A stretch of 64,000 nucleotides of DNA from Telluria sp042683405 (GCF_042683405.1 NZ_JBHUJS010000003.1:434001-498000); one strand, 5' to 3'; shown: positions 23,826-33,422, numbered from the stretch's first letter. A program made the numbers and translations. Notes: generated by a model from the sequence alone, not told the origin.

Positions 23826-24470
23826 CTACGCCAGCATCGCCACGATCTGATTGAAGAGTTTTTCTCGGTCACCTGGCACTGCCAGGTCGAGCGACACCGA
23901 CGACTCAGCAGCTGCTCCTGCCGATCGCCGAAAGCGCCCAAGGATTAGCCGGCGCCGCCCAGCGGCAGGGCAGTGCCTGCTAGGCCGCCGTCGAGCTCGG
24001 CTACCGCGCACGCGCCCATGGCACTCCCGTGTGTTTGCACGTTTGCGGACCCCAAAAATGTAGCCCCTGAGCGGGAAGTATCCTTCCTCCACCGGGATAA
24101 TCCGCTCCAGGTGCCGTGGTCCCCATTCTTGTTGTTTGTGCTTTGGTGACGATCACCGTAGTGTCGTGCTCGAAGAAGAACTTGATGAAGGTATCGCGTT
24201 CCAGCACCTTCGATTTTTCCCCGAACAGTTTCCCGTAGCGTCTCTCCCTCGGGTACCAGCGGCCACGCTGCTGTGTCGCGTCCTCTTGCCAGCTGCCGCG
24301 ATCTCGCGCAGCGCCTCTTCGCTGATCCGGATGAAGCGGACGAGTTCCAATGCGAGCTGGCGTGCCCACTTCGAGATTGACGTCGGCGCCGTCCTCAGCA
24401 GCAGGTAGTTCTTATAGAGGAAGTCAGCGGTCGCTTCATCGGGTGTGGGAAGGCGATTGATGTCTTGCAT
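23826..24470 (-). pseudogene. Multiply frameshifted unknown gene
   Basis: Three minus-strand frames assemble into one reading. It begins MQDINRLPTPDEATADFLYK at 24470 and runs for about 65 sensible residues. It then shifts to WYPRERRYGKLFGEKSKVLE and FIKFFFEHDTTVIVTKAQ, and shifts again to EEGYFPLRGYIFGVRKRANT, ending near 23826. At least two frameshifts are needed. No family recognised. It lies in the most decayed part of the island. Confidence 0.5.
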
Positions 24471-24968
24471 GAGTAGCTCGTTGGGTAATGGGGTAGTGTA
24501 AGAGGGCCGTAGCGGACCAGTAACTGGTAGCCGCGGCCGCGTCGCCCGCCAGGCGGAAAAGCTCCGTCAAGGTTAGCTGTGAACGAACAGTAAAGTTCGC
24601 AACAAGCTTTCTTACGAGACTCGTTGATTCCAGCACGCTTCGCATAAGAACAATGCTTGCCACAAAACATCGGCGTAGCATCTTGCGCTATCGCGTGCAA
24701 AAAAAAAGTTCGCCACAGGCGGAAAAAAGGTAGGCCCCGGAGTTAGGGCAGTTCCGCCGCTTAAGGCAAGTGGTACACCAGTAAACACGATGGCTGCCGC
24801 TCTCCACGAACCGACGGCCGAATACAACGTCGCGCGCCGCATAGTGGCTTCGCGAGAATTATGGCCTTTTGCTCGACGCAGCATCGCCTCTCGTTTCTGC
24901 TGCGCGATCTACCGCGCAGCGAACCGCGTTGGAGGCAACCGCTTGACTCTCGGTGCCAAGCAATTCCT
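24471..24968. other. Decayed stretch without a credible gene
   Basis: About 500 bases between a frameshifted gene and the dnaB remnant. Open frames of 60-100 codons occur on both strands but have no start signals, and their composition looks random (runs of R, S, C and W). I see nothing I can name. Confidence 0.4.
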
Positions 24969-25660
24969 CTACGCTTCTTGATATGAATAGTTCTCAAATC
25001 GGCTGTAATTCCCCCGCCAGATCGTTTGTATCGCTCCGAGCGGTCCGTTTCTCTGCTTGCCGATAGCTTCGGCTGTTCCCCTATCAGGCGAATTCGGGTT
25101 ATAAACCTCGTCACGATATACAAAGATGACGACGTCGGCGTCGTCTCAATTGCGTCTGCGTCACGCAGATCAGGCAGAAGAGGACACTTGTTCGGCCGAC
25201 TTTCCACCGCGCGGTTTACCTGCGCCAGGGCTACGCGTCGGCCAGTGGGTCATTTGCAGGAATCTCGGCCTCAGCATTCTCCAGCAGCGCCGTGACGTGT
25301 CCATTTTGGGTCTCGTAGGCGCTGTTGCAGATATCATTTGCCGCGTGATGAGTTCGCGCAAGACACGACGGTTGCGGACGATATCGGCATGCCGGGCGAT
25401 GTTCGCTGTCTAGTCGATGGCTCGGGCTAGCGTATCGATATAATCGAGGCTTGGCGCTTCTCCCGATTTGTGTGGCTTGTCCATCTGCTTAAAAACCGTC
25501 AAGACGTAAGCAGGTTTGTCGACGCAGGGCAGAGGTACAAGCACGACGACTTTGGGAGCGTCCAGGAGGTCATGGTGGCTTCCCACCGAGCCAGGAGCTA
25601 GCGCAACCGTTACTAAAGAGTGCCGTAATGAGCATGGATTGAGCAGGCATTGAGCAAAGT
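24969..25660 (-). pseudogene. dnaB: Remnant of a replicative DNA helicase gene (DnaB type), deleted and frameshifted
   Basis: Fragments of DnaB appear in order on the minus strand in several frames: KPAYVLTVFKQMDK and SLDYIDTLARAID, then RHADIVRNRRVLRELI, then SAYETQNGHVTALLENAEAE, then NRAVESRPNKCPLLPDLRDA. Next come DADVVIFVYRDEVYNPNSPD, GKQRNGPLGAIQTIWRGNYS and RFENYSYQEA with a stop at 24969. The ATPase core with Walker A is absent: the N-terminal piece joins almost directly to the C-terminal piece, so roughly 600 bases have been lost, and at least two frameshifts follow. The upstream limit is uncertain. Confidence 0.75.
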
Positions 25661-25878
25661 CTTCAAGGACCAGTTCAGCACAACCGAAGAGGGGGCAAGG
25701 AGGTGTGGGGGCCTTTGCTTCTAAGTGCATCACAGTTCAAGAATATCTTCTGAAAATTCATGCATTCAGGGTTGCACAACCCATCAGACTATAGATAGAC
25801 CTGCCAGTGCAACAAAAGTTACAACATGGAACGAACCTGCGGTATGCTTGTGCTTTAGTTAATACTTGAGCATTCATC

Positions 25879-27678
25879 ATGAGCAAAGCCAACGGGACAA
25901 CGAGACAGTATGCGACTCTAATCAAGGTACTTGACTCGCTAAGAGATGAAGCACCAGTCGAGGATGTGATTTATCACCCTCCAGTCAGTAACAATGACGC
26001 CATGGTTCAAGCCCGATCAAGAGCACTGCTACACTTATTTTTGAAAGCAAGGTTTGGGCTTACAGAGTTCAAAGATCGTATCAAATACGTCACTGATGGC
26101 CCTAATGATGGCGGAATTGACGCATTCTATATTGATAAGGCAAACAAGCGAATTTACGTCCTTCAGTCGAAGTTCCGAGCAACGGCAGCCAATTTTTCCA
26201 GCGTTAACATGAGCGTTAATGACCTGTTAAAGATGGATGTCAAGGATATTCTCAACGGGAAAACCAAAGATGAAAATGGGGTGCCATATAACTCCCAGAT
26301 CAAACAATCTTTACAACGTAGTATAAAACAACTTCCCGACGTTGGCAGCTATGAAACCCATGTCATCCTTCTAGGAAATAGCAAAGCATTTAGCGCAAAG
26401 GATCTACAAAAACTCGCAAGCGGGTATAAGGTAGACCAGTACCATCATGAACGGATATTCAAGGAACTGCTTTTTCCTGTAATTCACGGCACGTACTTTA
26501 CCGACCCCGATCTTAGAATCGAGATAAGCTTAGCCAACACTCAGCGTGATTCGCACCTTGACTATAACGTTGTTTCCGCAAAACAAAAAGCAAACATTAA
26601 GCTCTTGTTTGTCCCCACTATTGAAATTGGTCGGATTTTACATACTTACAAGAATTCAATTCTTCAATATAACCCTCGCAGTTTTCTTGACCTCGATAAG
26701 AACCCGGTAAATCAAGAGATCGCGGCGTCGATTGAGAACGTTACAGGAAATGAATTCGCACTATACAATAACGGCATTACTATTGTGTCAGAGGGCACTC
26801 AAGTCAGCTCTGATACTGCCAAGTTGGCTACAGCACAGGTAGTAATTAGAAATCCTCAATTAATCAATGGCGGACAGACCGCCTATACCTTAAGCCGCAT
26901 CTATCAAAAGTGCATAACATCTGGGGACTTCTCTGTTTTCAAAGGGAAAGAAGTATTATTGAAGGTAATTAGTTTTGTTGGCAAACCCAAGCCAGCGAAC
27001 CTTATGGACCGCCTTGAACTGATCACCTCTATATCTAAAGCCAGTAACTCTCAGACAAAGATTGAAGAATCTGATCGTCGCTCCAATGACCCGATCCAAC
27101 TTGAACTTCAAAGAGAATTCTTTGAAAGCTACGGCCTATTCTACGAGCGGAAACGTGGAGAGTTTAGCGATGGAATTCACGCGAAATACATCAATAGTGG
27201 CCTAATAGTTAACCGAGAAAACTTGGTACGCGTAGCCCTCGCAAGCGAGTACCGTGTAAATGAAGCTAAGTCGAGCATCCAGAAAGTCTTCGGTGGTGAT
27301 GCCTTGACAAAGACTTTGATTATTCAAGACGTCTCGAAGTACGCATATGGTTATGAAATACTACGACTTATCGAAGAAACCCTAAAAACCGGCAAAAAAG
27401 GTCAAGGCGATAGATACAACACAGCTGCTTTTGGTCAAGCCTTACGTTATGGTCAGTTTGCCGTGATAGCCGTTTGCATTAATCGCGGGATGAACTCCAA
27501 AAAGAGCGAAAGAGAGGTTTTAAACTCAATTCTTTCTCAATGGAAGAATTTTGAGGCTTCCGTAATGGCGAAGCCATCCAATATTGCTTACGCATCCAGT
27601 GGATCGTTCTCCTTTGTTAACTACTACAAAGGTGCAACTGTTAACTCCGACTTGAAAACCTATGCCTTTAAAGCATAA
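25879..27678 (+). CDS. AIPR-family abortive-infection protein with N-terminal nuclease-like motif
   Basis: 599 residues. The C-terminal two thirds match the AIPR family (PF10592): NPRSFLDLDKNPVNQEIA, FALYNNGITIVSEGT and IRNPQLINGGQTAYTLSRIY. The N-terminus carries a restriction-endonuclease-like pattern, NDGGIDAFYI (Asp81) then IYVLQSKF (Gln96-x-Lys98). Some AIPR proteins confer phage resistance; the mechanism is not established in detail. Its base composition is strikingly A+T-rich compared with everything else in the window, which points to recent transfer. It stands alone, with its own upstream gap and a stem-loop just after the stop. Confidence 0.88.
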   Translation: MSKANGTTRQYATLIKVLDSLRDEAPVEDVIYHPPVSNNDAMVQARSRALLHLFLKARFGLTEFKDRIKYVTDGPNDGGIDAFYIDKANKRIYVLQSKFRATAANFSSVNMSVNDLLKMDVKDILNGKTKDENGVPYNSQIKQSLQRSIKQLPDVGSYETHVILLGNSKAFSAKDLQKLASGYKVDQYHHERIFKELLFPVIHGTYFTDPDLRIEISLANTQRDSHLDYNVVSAKQKANIKLLFVPTIEIGRILHTYKNSILQYNPRSFLDLDKNPVNQEIAASIENVTGNEFALYNNGITIVSEGTQVSSDTAKLATAQVVIRNPQLINGGQTAYTLSRIYQKCITSGDFSVFKGKEVLLKVISFVGKPKPANLMDRLELITSISKASNSQTKIEESDRRSNDPIQLELQREFFESYGLFYERKRGEFSDGIHAKYINSGLIVNRENLVRVALASEYRVNEAKSSIQKVFGGDALTKTLIIQDVSKYAYGYEILRLIEETLKTGKKGQGDRYNTAAFGQALRYGQFAVIAVCINRGMNSKKSEREVLNSILSQWKNFEASVMAKPSNIAYASSGSFSFVNYYKGATVNSDLKTYAFKA

Positions 27679-27684
27679 ATATTG

Positions 27685-27744
27685 AACTCATTTCACCACC
27701 AATCGCTATCTCTTATTAAGATTTAGGGTAGGTGGTGATGAGTT
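27685..27744 (+). terminator. Stem-loop after the AIPR gene
   Basis: Arms AACTCATTTCACCACC (27685-27700) and GGTGGTGATGAGTT (27731-27744) pair with a two-base bulge around a 30-base loop. It begins six bases after the AIPR stop. There is no downstream T-run, so it may be a weak terminator or an RNA-stabilising structure. Confidence 0.45.
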
Positions 27745-27912
27745 GGTATCACATTCTCATCCATATTGAAAACGCGCTCAACACAACCGCTGCTGAGCTT
27801 TTTAGTGACGCTGGACTGTAACGCATACCCTCATCCATACCGTATATAGAAGTACTAGCAAGGGTTATACAGGAGTCATCCTAGGGTTGCAGCTTGAGGA
27901 TGCATCGACTCC

Positions 27913-28216
27913 AAGACCCGCATGAACACTAGGTTTCGGTCGGTTGGAGATGAATAATTGCTTAAAATGTATAGCCGTTCATCCGTATAAATTAGAAACT
28001 ATGGGGAGACAACGAGGAGATGTCTTCCTGCGTTCAGAGATATCTGCGCTCATCAAGCCAGTAGGTCCTTTCACTATCATTCGTGGTGTGCCCTACTCTC
28101 CCCTTTGGTGAGAGCAGGTGTGATTCATTGCTGAGCATGTCTGGCTATACGAGCGTCCATTCCTGGTCTTTCCTATAAGGTGAAGCTCTTGAAACCCGCA
28201 TGGTTACTAGGTTTCA
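27913..28216 (+). repeat. Two related copies of a short palindromic motif in a 600-base gene-free region
   Basis: The gene-free region 27679-28274 contains AAGACCCGCATGAACACTAG followed by GTTTC (27913-27937), and a second version, GAAACCCGCATGGTTACTAG then GTTTC (28191-28215). In the second, TGAAACC and GGTTTCA form a perfect 7-bp stem around a 13-base loop. The copies differ at only a few positions. No open frame is convincing here. The motif could be part of a small RNA, a protein-binding site or the scar of a mobile element. Confidence 0.5.
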
Positions 28217-28274
28217 GCACGATACTGGGAAGGGTTTCTTCCCAGCTCAATAGCTGACCATGGCACAGCAAGAA

Positions 28275-28559
28275 TTAACTTTCTAACCAGTTCTGGAATA
28301 ATGAAACCATCCTTGGACTGGCAATGTGAAGCTTCACTTTAGGCCCATTAGGTATGCGAATAGCAGTCCTGAAAAACCACTGTATCAGTTCTGCAAAATT
28401 ATCTTGATCCATGCGTCCACCTTGCTCTTCTAAGTACCGTACTACGGCAGGGTGAGGGTATCGATTGTAGACATGGATTGCTGACGTTTTGTGCACGTAG
28501 TCGTTCGTCGCTCTAGCTCCCTTGTGCAAGAAACAATTCTGCGGACTGACCCCCTTCAC
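28275..28559 (-). CDS. Unknown small protein, translationally coupled
   Basis: 94 residues reading MKGVSPQNCFLHKGARATND from a GTG start at 28559 that overlaps the stop of the upstream gene as GTGA. The open frame could begin ten codons earlier, but the overlap makes coupling more likely. No domain recognised; the middle NRYPHPAVVRYLEEQGGRMD and the hydrophobic-aromatic LIQWFFRTAIRIPNG are distinctive. It is the last of three genes lying between the AIPR gene and the integrase. Confidence 0.5.
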   Translation of the reverse strand: MKGVSPQNCFLHKGARATNDYVHKTSAIHVYNRYPHPAVVRYLEEQGGRMDQDNFAELIQWFFRTAIRIPNGPKVKLHIASPRMVSLFQNWLES

Positions 28560-29062
28560 TTTTTGAGTACCTTGCCACTCTTGAGCCACTTATCACCTCT
28601 CTTCCCAGCGACAGTGCTAGGTAAGGTGTAAAGCAGGTTTTCGGGTTTGGCATCCATCTGACGCGCTACGTTTCGGACATAATTGCCTAATAATTTCACT
28701 TGATCTTTCGTCGCATTCCTATACCAAGTTGCGCTAAAGACGCTGTTTTTCCTTTTGGCGGCCAAGTCATCAACTGGCACCTTAAGCGACCGTAGTAGCT
28801 TATCGCTTGTGCTAGAGCAATCAAGCACTACTCGCTCCCGGATAGCAGTCTTCAACTTTGCTTCATTCCGGATCTGCAGGCCATCAAATTCGAACGGCTT
28901 GTGAGTGATTCCTTTGATCTTCAGGAATGCTTCGAGCACGCTGCCTTCGAACATACACGTTACAATAATCACCTGTTTGGACGCCGTTACTCGCTCGATA
29001 GGCAGTTGAACATTGAAGAACGTCCCGTCCTGTGTGCTGTAAAGACTCCCGTCCTCAGCCAT
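28556..29062 (-). CDS. Unknown protein
   Basis: 168 residues beginning MAEDGSLYSTQDGTFFNVQL. The first half is beta-rich, the second half helical and basic (RNATKDQVKLLGNYVRNVAR, ending GKRGDKWLKSGKVLKK), which hints at nucleic-acid binding. AGGAAG abuts the ATG. Its stop overlaps the start of the next gene (GTGA). No family recognised. Confidence 0.55.
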   Translation of the reverse strand: MAEDGSLYSTQDGTFFNVQLPIERVTASKQVIIVTCMFEGSVLEAFLKIKGITHKPFEFDGLQIRNEAKLKTAIRERVVLDCSSTSDKLLRSLKVPVDDLAAKRKNSVFSATWYRNATKDQVKLLGNYVRNVARQMDAKPENLLYTLPSTVAGKRGDKWLKSGKVLKK

Positions 29063-29118
29063 CTTCCTAACCTAAGCGAAAGCAGAAGCCCCACTGCCCC
29101 ACGCTTGGTTGTTCCAGA

Positions 29119-29454
29119 CTACTTTCCCTCCGCATTAGTCATGACTACCTTCTCTTGAACCAGGACCTTTCTGTCTCCTTTCGCTAACTGACCGTCATTT
29201 AGGGGTTCAATCATGCCTAACTCTTCGCCTAGGATTGTCGTATAGCCGAAGCGTGCGATTGACGTTTGTCCTGCCAGTCCTAAACCTAGGTACAAAGCAT
29301 GGGTACAGATCGTATTCTTACCCTCGGCCAACAGGGCGAGAAGATGATCACCTTTTGTTCGGAAGCCCTCCCCTGTCGGCTCCTCGAAAACGACACCACA
29401 CTCGTCGAACTTTGCGAGCTCCTCAGCCGGGCGAGTAGAGACCTCACTGAGCAT
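29119..29454 (-). CDS. Unknown small protein next to the integrase
   Basis: 111 residues, soluble, with an acidic N-terminus and a glycine-rich centre (THALYLGLGLAGQTSIARFG). No ribosome-binding site is evident before the ATG at 29454, so the start is uncertain. It heads a run of three same-strand genes behind the integrase. No family recognised. Confidence 0.45.
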   Translation of the reverse strand: MLSEVSTRPAEELAKFDECGVVFEEPTGEGFRTKGDHLLALLAEGKNTICTHALYLGLGLAGQTSIARFGYTTILGEELGMIEPLNDGQLAKGDRKVLVQEKVVMTNAEGK

Positions 29455-29585
29455 TGGTGTGACGTACAGGTAGTGTTCAGTAGGTTTAGATGCAGCACGG
29501 TGCCTGTCATGGATGGCCTATGAGGCTGTTAACTAGCTAATACTCAGATTTTTGAGTTTACTCGACATTTATTTTTAAGATTTTG

Positions 29586-30543
29586 CTATCCCAGCCGTTG
29601 AGCTAGGTCCTCAGCCCTCAGGTGGGTGTACCGCTGGAGCATCTGTAGGCTCTTGTGCCCTGATATTGAGGCCACTTCCATAGTGTTGAACTGGCGCTCA
29701 AATAGCCGGGAGACCGCCTCATGTCTAAGGTCGTGGAATCGCAGGCCTATAATCCCGGCACGCTGTGTGGCTCGTTTAAAGGCATTGGAGATGGTGTACG
29801 AGGCAGAGACAGCAAATACGGTGTCGCCTGTTCGCTCGATACTGTTCAGGACAGCTAGCGCTTTGGATGATAGCGGCACGCTCCCCGTTCTTAGTGTCCG
29901 GCAGAAGCGCAGTCCTCTTATCGAAGTTAATGTTGTCCCATCTGAGGGATAGAAGCTCGCCTGCACGCATTGCGGTCTCAACAGCTAACAGGATGAGCGA
30001 GTGGAGGAAAGTTCCCTTTGTAGCTGCTAGCAAGGCATCAAGCTCCCCTTCTTCAAGGCGACGTTCCCTACCGCGTGATGGCGGTGGCCGTTTGATGCCG
30101 CCCAAAGGGTTGGAGAGCAACGCATAGCCCCATTCATGCTTGGCGCACTTGTATACGGCAGAGAGCAAGGAAAGTTCAATCCTGATGGATGCGTTCGCCT
30201 TCCCTGCCTTGATCTGCTGGTTACGGTACTGGGCAATCTCTGCTGGTTTAATTGAGGCAGCATCCCTACTTGCGAACGAGTGCCTGAGCCAGGAATTGAT
30301 GCGGGACACTTCTTGCTTATGCCCCTTCTTTAAGGGAGAGACAGAGGTCAGGTAACGCTGGAGGAGCGTAGAGAGGAGAACGGTCTCGCGTCCAAGTGCT
30401 TCACCTCGCTCAAGCTTGAGTTCAGTGTTCTTCGCCCACGTTTGAGCGTCTTTGAGCAGACTGAAAGACTTGCAGACAGTAGGATGGTCTTTCCTACAGA
30501 TGCGTACGTGCCACTTGTCGCCACGCTTGCCGATTGATGCCAT
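29586..30543 (-). pseudogene. Frameshifted tyrosine integrase of the genomic island
   Basis: Site-specific tyrosine recombinase split by one frameshift. The first part (MASIGKRGDKWHVRICRKDH onward) has the arm-binding N-terminus, the SAM-like core-binding domain and the first catalytic Arg193 (AMRAGELLSLRW), and runs to LLPDTKNGE. The other frame resumes with VPLSSKALAVLNSIE and carries HDLRHEA, SGHKS and the nucleophile Tyr in LQRYTHL. The shift lies near 29878-29890; the 958-base length fits one extra base. AGGGGAA precedes ATG 30543. It lies 99 bases from the tRNA 3' end, the usual arrangement for a tRNA-targeting island, which is now probably immobile. Confidence 0.88.
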
Positions 30544-30641
30544 TTGATTCCCCTTGAGCATACGTTGAGCAGGAGGGATAAGGCAGAGAGATAGGGAGGT
30601 GATGAGAGTCACCTAACCCATTGAATACACAGCATAAATAT

Positions 30642-30720
<79 letters not shown>

Positions 30721-30734
30721 TTTGAGGTGTGTCG

Positions 30735-30815
30735 TTATCCCAGGCGCTGGATGGAATCACACTGTGCGGCTTCGGGTGCTCAGTATGGATTCCAGCCTGC
30801 GCTGGAATGACGGCA
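30735..30815. repeat. Degenerate REP-like palindrome
   Basis: Left arm around 30738-30765 (CAGGCGCTGGATGGAATCAC) and right arm around 30779-30812 (CTCAGTATGGATTCCAGCCT onward) are imperfect inverted copies. Same family as the repeats at 35313-35402 and 41775-41890. It lies between rpoD and the tRNA. Confidence 0.55.
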
Positions 30816-30901
30816 TTGCGGCGGCGCTGGCGGCACGATGTCGCCAGCGCTTGTGATGCAGGACGGGGAGGATAGGCGCTGCTGCCCTGCCCCGTCAAGT
30901 G

Positions 30902-33160
30902 TTAGTTGCCTTCGAGGAAGCTCTTGAGCTTGTCGGAGCGCGACGGGTGGCGCAGCTTGCGCAGCGCTTTCGCCTCGATCTGACGGATGCGCTCGCGCGT
31001 CACGTCGAACTGCTTGCCCACTTCTTCCAGCGTGTGGTCGGTCGACATTTCGATGCCGAAGCGCATGCGCAGCACCTTGGCTTCGCGCGGCGTCAGCGAG
31101 TCGAGCACGTCCTTGACCACGCCGCGCATCGAGGCGTGCAGCGCAGCGTCCGACGGCGCCAGCGTGTTGTTGTCCTCGATGAAGTCGCCCAGGTGCGAAT
31201 CGTCGTCGTCGCCAATCGGCGTCTCCATCGAAATCGGTTCCTTGGCGATCTTCATGATCTTGCGGATCTTGTCTTCCGGCATTTCCATCTTGATCGCCAG
31301 CGTTGCCGGATCGGGCTCGGCGCCGGTTTCCTGCAGGATCTGGCGCGAGATGCGGTTCATCTTGTTGATCGTTTCGATCATGTGCACCGGAATACGGATC
31401 GTGCGCGCCTGGTCGGCGATGGATCGGGTGATCGCCTGACGGATCCACCACGTTGCATACGTGGAGAACTTGTAGCCGCGGCGGTACTCGAACTTGTCAA
31501 CCGCCTTCATCAGGCCGATGTTGCCTTCCTGGATCAGGTCGAGGAATTGCAGGCCGCGGTTGGTGTACTTCTTGGCGATGGAAATCACCAGGCGCAGGTT
31601 GGCCTCGGTCATTTCGCGCTTGGCCTTTCGCGCCTTCATTTCACCGGCCGCCATCTGGCGGTTGATGTTGCGCAGGTCCGGCAGCGGCAGCACCACGCGC
31701 GCCTGCAGGTCGATCAGGCGCTGCTGCAGTTCCTTGATGGTCGGGATGTTGCGCGACAGGATCTGCGAGTACGCGTGCCCTGCGGCCACTTCCTGGTCCA
31801 CCCATTCAAGATTGGTTTCGTTGCCCGGGAAGACTTTGATGAAGTGGGCGCGCGGCATGCCGCAGCGGTTCACGGCCACGTCCAGGATCTGGCGTTCGAT
31901 GGTGCGCACTTCGTCCACCTGGCCGCGCAGCGTGTCGCACAGCTTCTCGACCACTTTGGCGGTAAAGCGAATGCCCAGCAGTTCGTTGGAGATGCACTCC
32001 TGCGCCTTGATGTAGGCCTTGGAGTTGTAGCCGTCCTTTTCGTAGGCGCGGCGCATCTTGTCGAACTGCTGCTGGATGATGTCGAACTTTTCCAGCGCGG
32101 CCTGTTTCAGCGCTTCCAGCTGCTCCGCGGAGTAGCCTGCCGCGCCGCCGGCCGCAGCCGGTTCTTCTTCTTCCTCTTCCTCTTCTTCCTCGGCCTCTTC
32201 GTCGTCGACTTCTTCGTCGGACGCGGCGGCCGCAGGGGCTTCGGTTTCGGTCTCGTCCACCATGCCATCGACGATCTCGTCGATCTTGATCTCGTCGTTC
32301 TGGATGCGGATCGCGGCGCCGATGATTTCGGCGATGGTCACGGGGCACGCCGAGATGGCCTGGATCATGTCCTTGAGGCCGTCTTCGATGCGCTTGGCGA
32401 TTTCGATTTCGCCTTCGCGCGTGAGCAGCTCGACCGAGCCCATCTCGCGCATGTACATGCGCACCGGGTCGGTGGTGCGGCCGAAGTCGGAGTCGACGGT
32501 GGACAGCGCCGCTTCGGCGGCAGCTTCCGCCTCGTCGTCGCTGGTGACGGTGGCGACGTTATCGGACAGCAGCAGCGTTTCGGCGTCGGGCGCGTGCTCG
32601 TACACGGCAATGCCCATGTCGTTGAACGTGCCGATGATGCCTTCGATCGCTTCCGGGTCGACGATGTTGTCGGGCAGGTGGTCGTTGATCTCGGCGTACG
32701 TGAGGAAGCCGCGTTCCTTGCCGAACTTGATCAGGGTCTTGAGCTTCTGGCGGCGGCGCTCGAGTTCTTCTTCCGAGGCGTCGGTGTCGGCCGAGAACGC
32801 GTCCTTGAGCAGCGCCTTTTCCTTGGCTTTGCGGTCCTTGGCCTTGGCCTTGTCCGCCGCCTTCAGTTCGGCGCGCTCGACCGCGTTGAGCGCGGCGACT
32901 TCTTCGTTCTCTGGCTGGAATTCTTTTGGCTTGCGCCCACGGCGGCCCGGCACTTTGACGGACGGCAGGACATAGCCGGAGGTGTCGATGGCGGCAAGGG
33001 CCGCGGCATCGGTCGTCTGGCTGACGGCGGGAGCTGCGCTAGCGGCCCGCGCTTCGACTGGTGCGAGCGCTTTGTCCGCTTTGGCGGAGACTTTGGTCGG
33101 CTTCTTTTCAGCCGCTTTGGGTTCTGGTTTCTTGGTTGGCACAGGCGCTTTCGATGTCAC
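30902..33160 (-). CDS. rpoD: RNA polymerase primary sigma factor (sigma-70)
   Basis: 752 residues, much longer than the roughly 610 of the E. coli protein because of a Lys/Ala-rich N-terminal extension and a long non-conserved region holding a run of glutamates. Region 1.1 (LKTLIKFGKERGFLTYAEIN), region 1.2 (DPVRMYMREMGSVELLTREG), region 2 (KFSTYATWWIRQAITR) and region 4 (TLEEVGKQFDVTRERIRQIE) are all present. The start is a GTG at 33160 with no strong ribosome-binding site. Last gene of the rpsU-yqeY-dnaG-rpoD block; a 34-bp-arm palindrome separates it from dnaG. Confidence 0.97.
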   Translation of the reverse strand: MTSKAPVPTKKPEPKAAEKKPTKVSAKADKALAPVEARAASAAPAVSQTTDAAALAAIDTSGYVLPSVKVPGRRGRKPKEFQPENEEVAALNAVERAELKAADKAKAKDRKAKEKALLKDAFSADTDASEEELERRRQKLKTLIKFGKERGFLTYAEINDHLPDNIVDPEAIEGIIGTFNDMGIAVYEHAPDAETLLLSDNVATVTSDDEAEAAAEAALSTVDSDFGRTTDPVRMYMREMGSVELLTREGEIEIAKRIEDGLKDMIQAISACPVTIAEIIGAAIRIQNDEIKIDEIVDGMVDETETEAPAAAASDEEVDDEEAEEEEEEEEEEPAAAGGAAGYSAEQLEALKQAALEKFDIIQQQFDKMRRAYEKDGYNSKAYIKAQECISNELLGIRFTAKVVEKLCDTLRGQVDEVRTIERQILDVAVNRCGMPRAHFIKVFPGNETNLEWVDQEVAAGHAYSQILSRNIPTIKELQQRLIDLQARVVLPLPDLRNINRQMAAGEMKARKAKREMTEANLRLVISIAKKYTNRGLQFLDLIQEGNIGLMKAVDKFEYRRGYKFSTYATWWIRQAITRSIADQARTIRIPVHMIETINKMNRISRQILQETGAEPDPATLAIKMEMPEDKIRKIMKIAKEPISMETPIGDDDDSHLGDFIEDNNTLAPSDAALHASMRGVVKDVLDSLTPREAKVLRMRFGIEMSTDHTLEEVGKQFDVTRERIRQIEAKALRKLRHPSRSDKLKSFLEGN

Positions 33161-33330
33161 TACGACGAGCTAGGTTGAACAAACAACTTCTGTACAAATA
33201 CAACTTCGAACTACACCTCACGGGCCGTAAAGCTCTGTTATAAACAATGCAAGACTTAGCGTTTTATTATAGCATGCACCCCTGCATTTTCCAGTTGTGC
33301 ATTGTGTGCGCTTTGACAACTGTTCCCTAT

Positions 33331-33422
33331 GGGGACTGTCCCTATGGGACTGTCCCCGGACTTTGATACGTTGCCGATTTGCTCGCTTAAAGTCGGGGGA
33401 CAGTCCCGTAGGGACAGTCCCC
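33331..33422. repeat. Long inverted repeat of the GGGGACNGTCCC family between dnaG and rpoD
   Basis: Arms 33331-33364 and 33389-33422, 34 bases each, match with about two mismatches around a 24-base loop. Each arm contains two copies of the smaller palindrome GGGACTGTCCC. The right arm ends ten bases from the dnaG stop. The element may attenuate or stabilise the dnaG-rpoD transcript, or simply be a mobile mini-repeat. Confidence 0.85.

Noticed and set aside
24395..24884. Minus-strand frames of 80-100 codons downstream of the dnaB remnant
   Set aside because: Random-looking composition, no start signals and mutual overlap.
30899..33178. Very long open frame on the plus strand opposite rpoD (759 codons)
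   Set aside because: Antisense shadow of a GC-rich gene; composition (runs of H, R, V and F) is not protein-like and rpoD is unmistakable.
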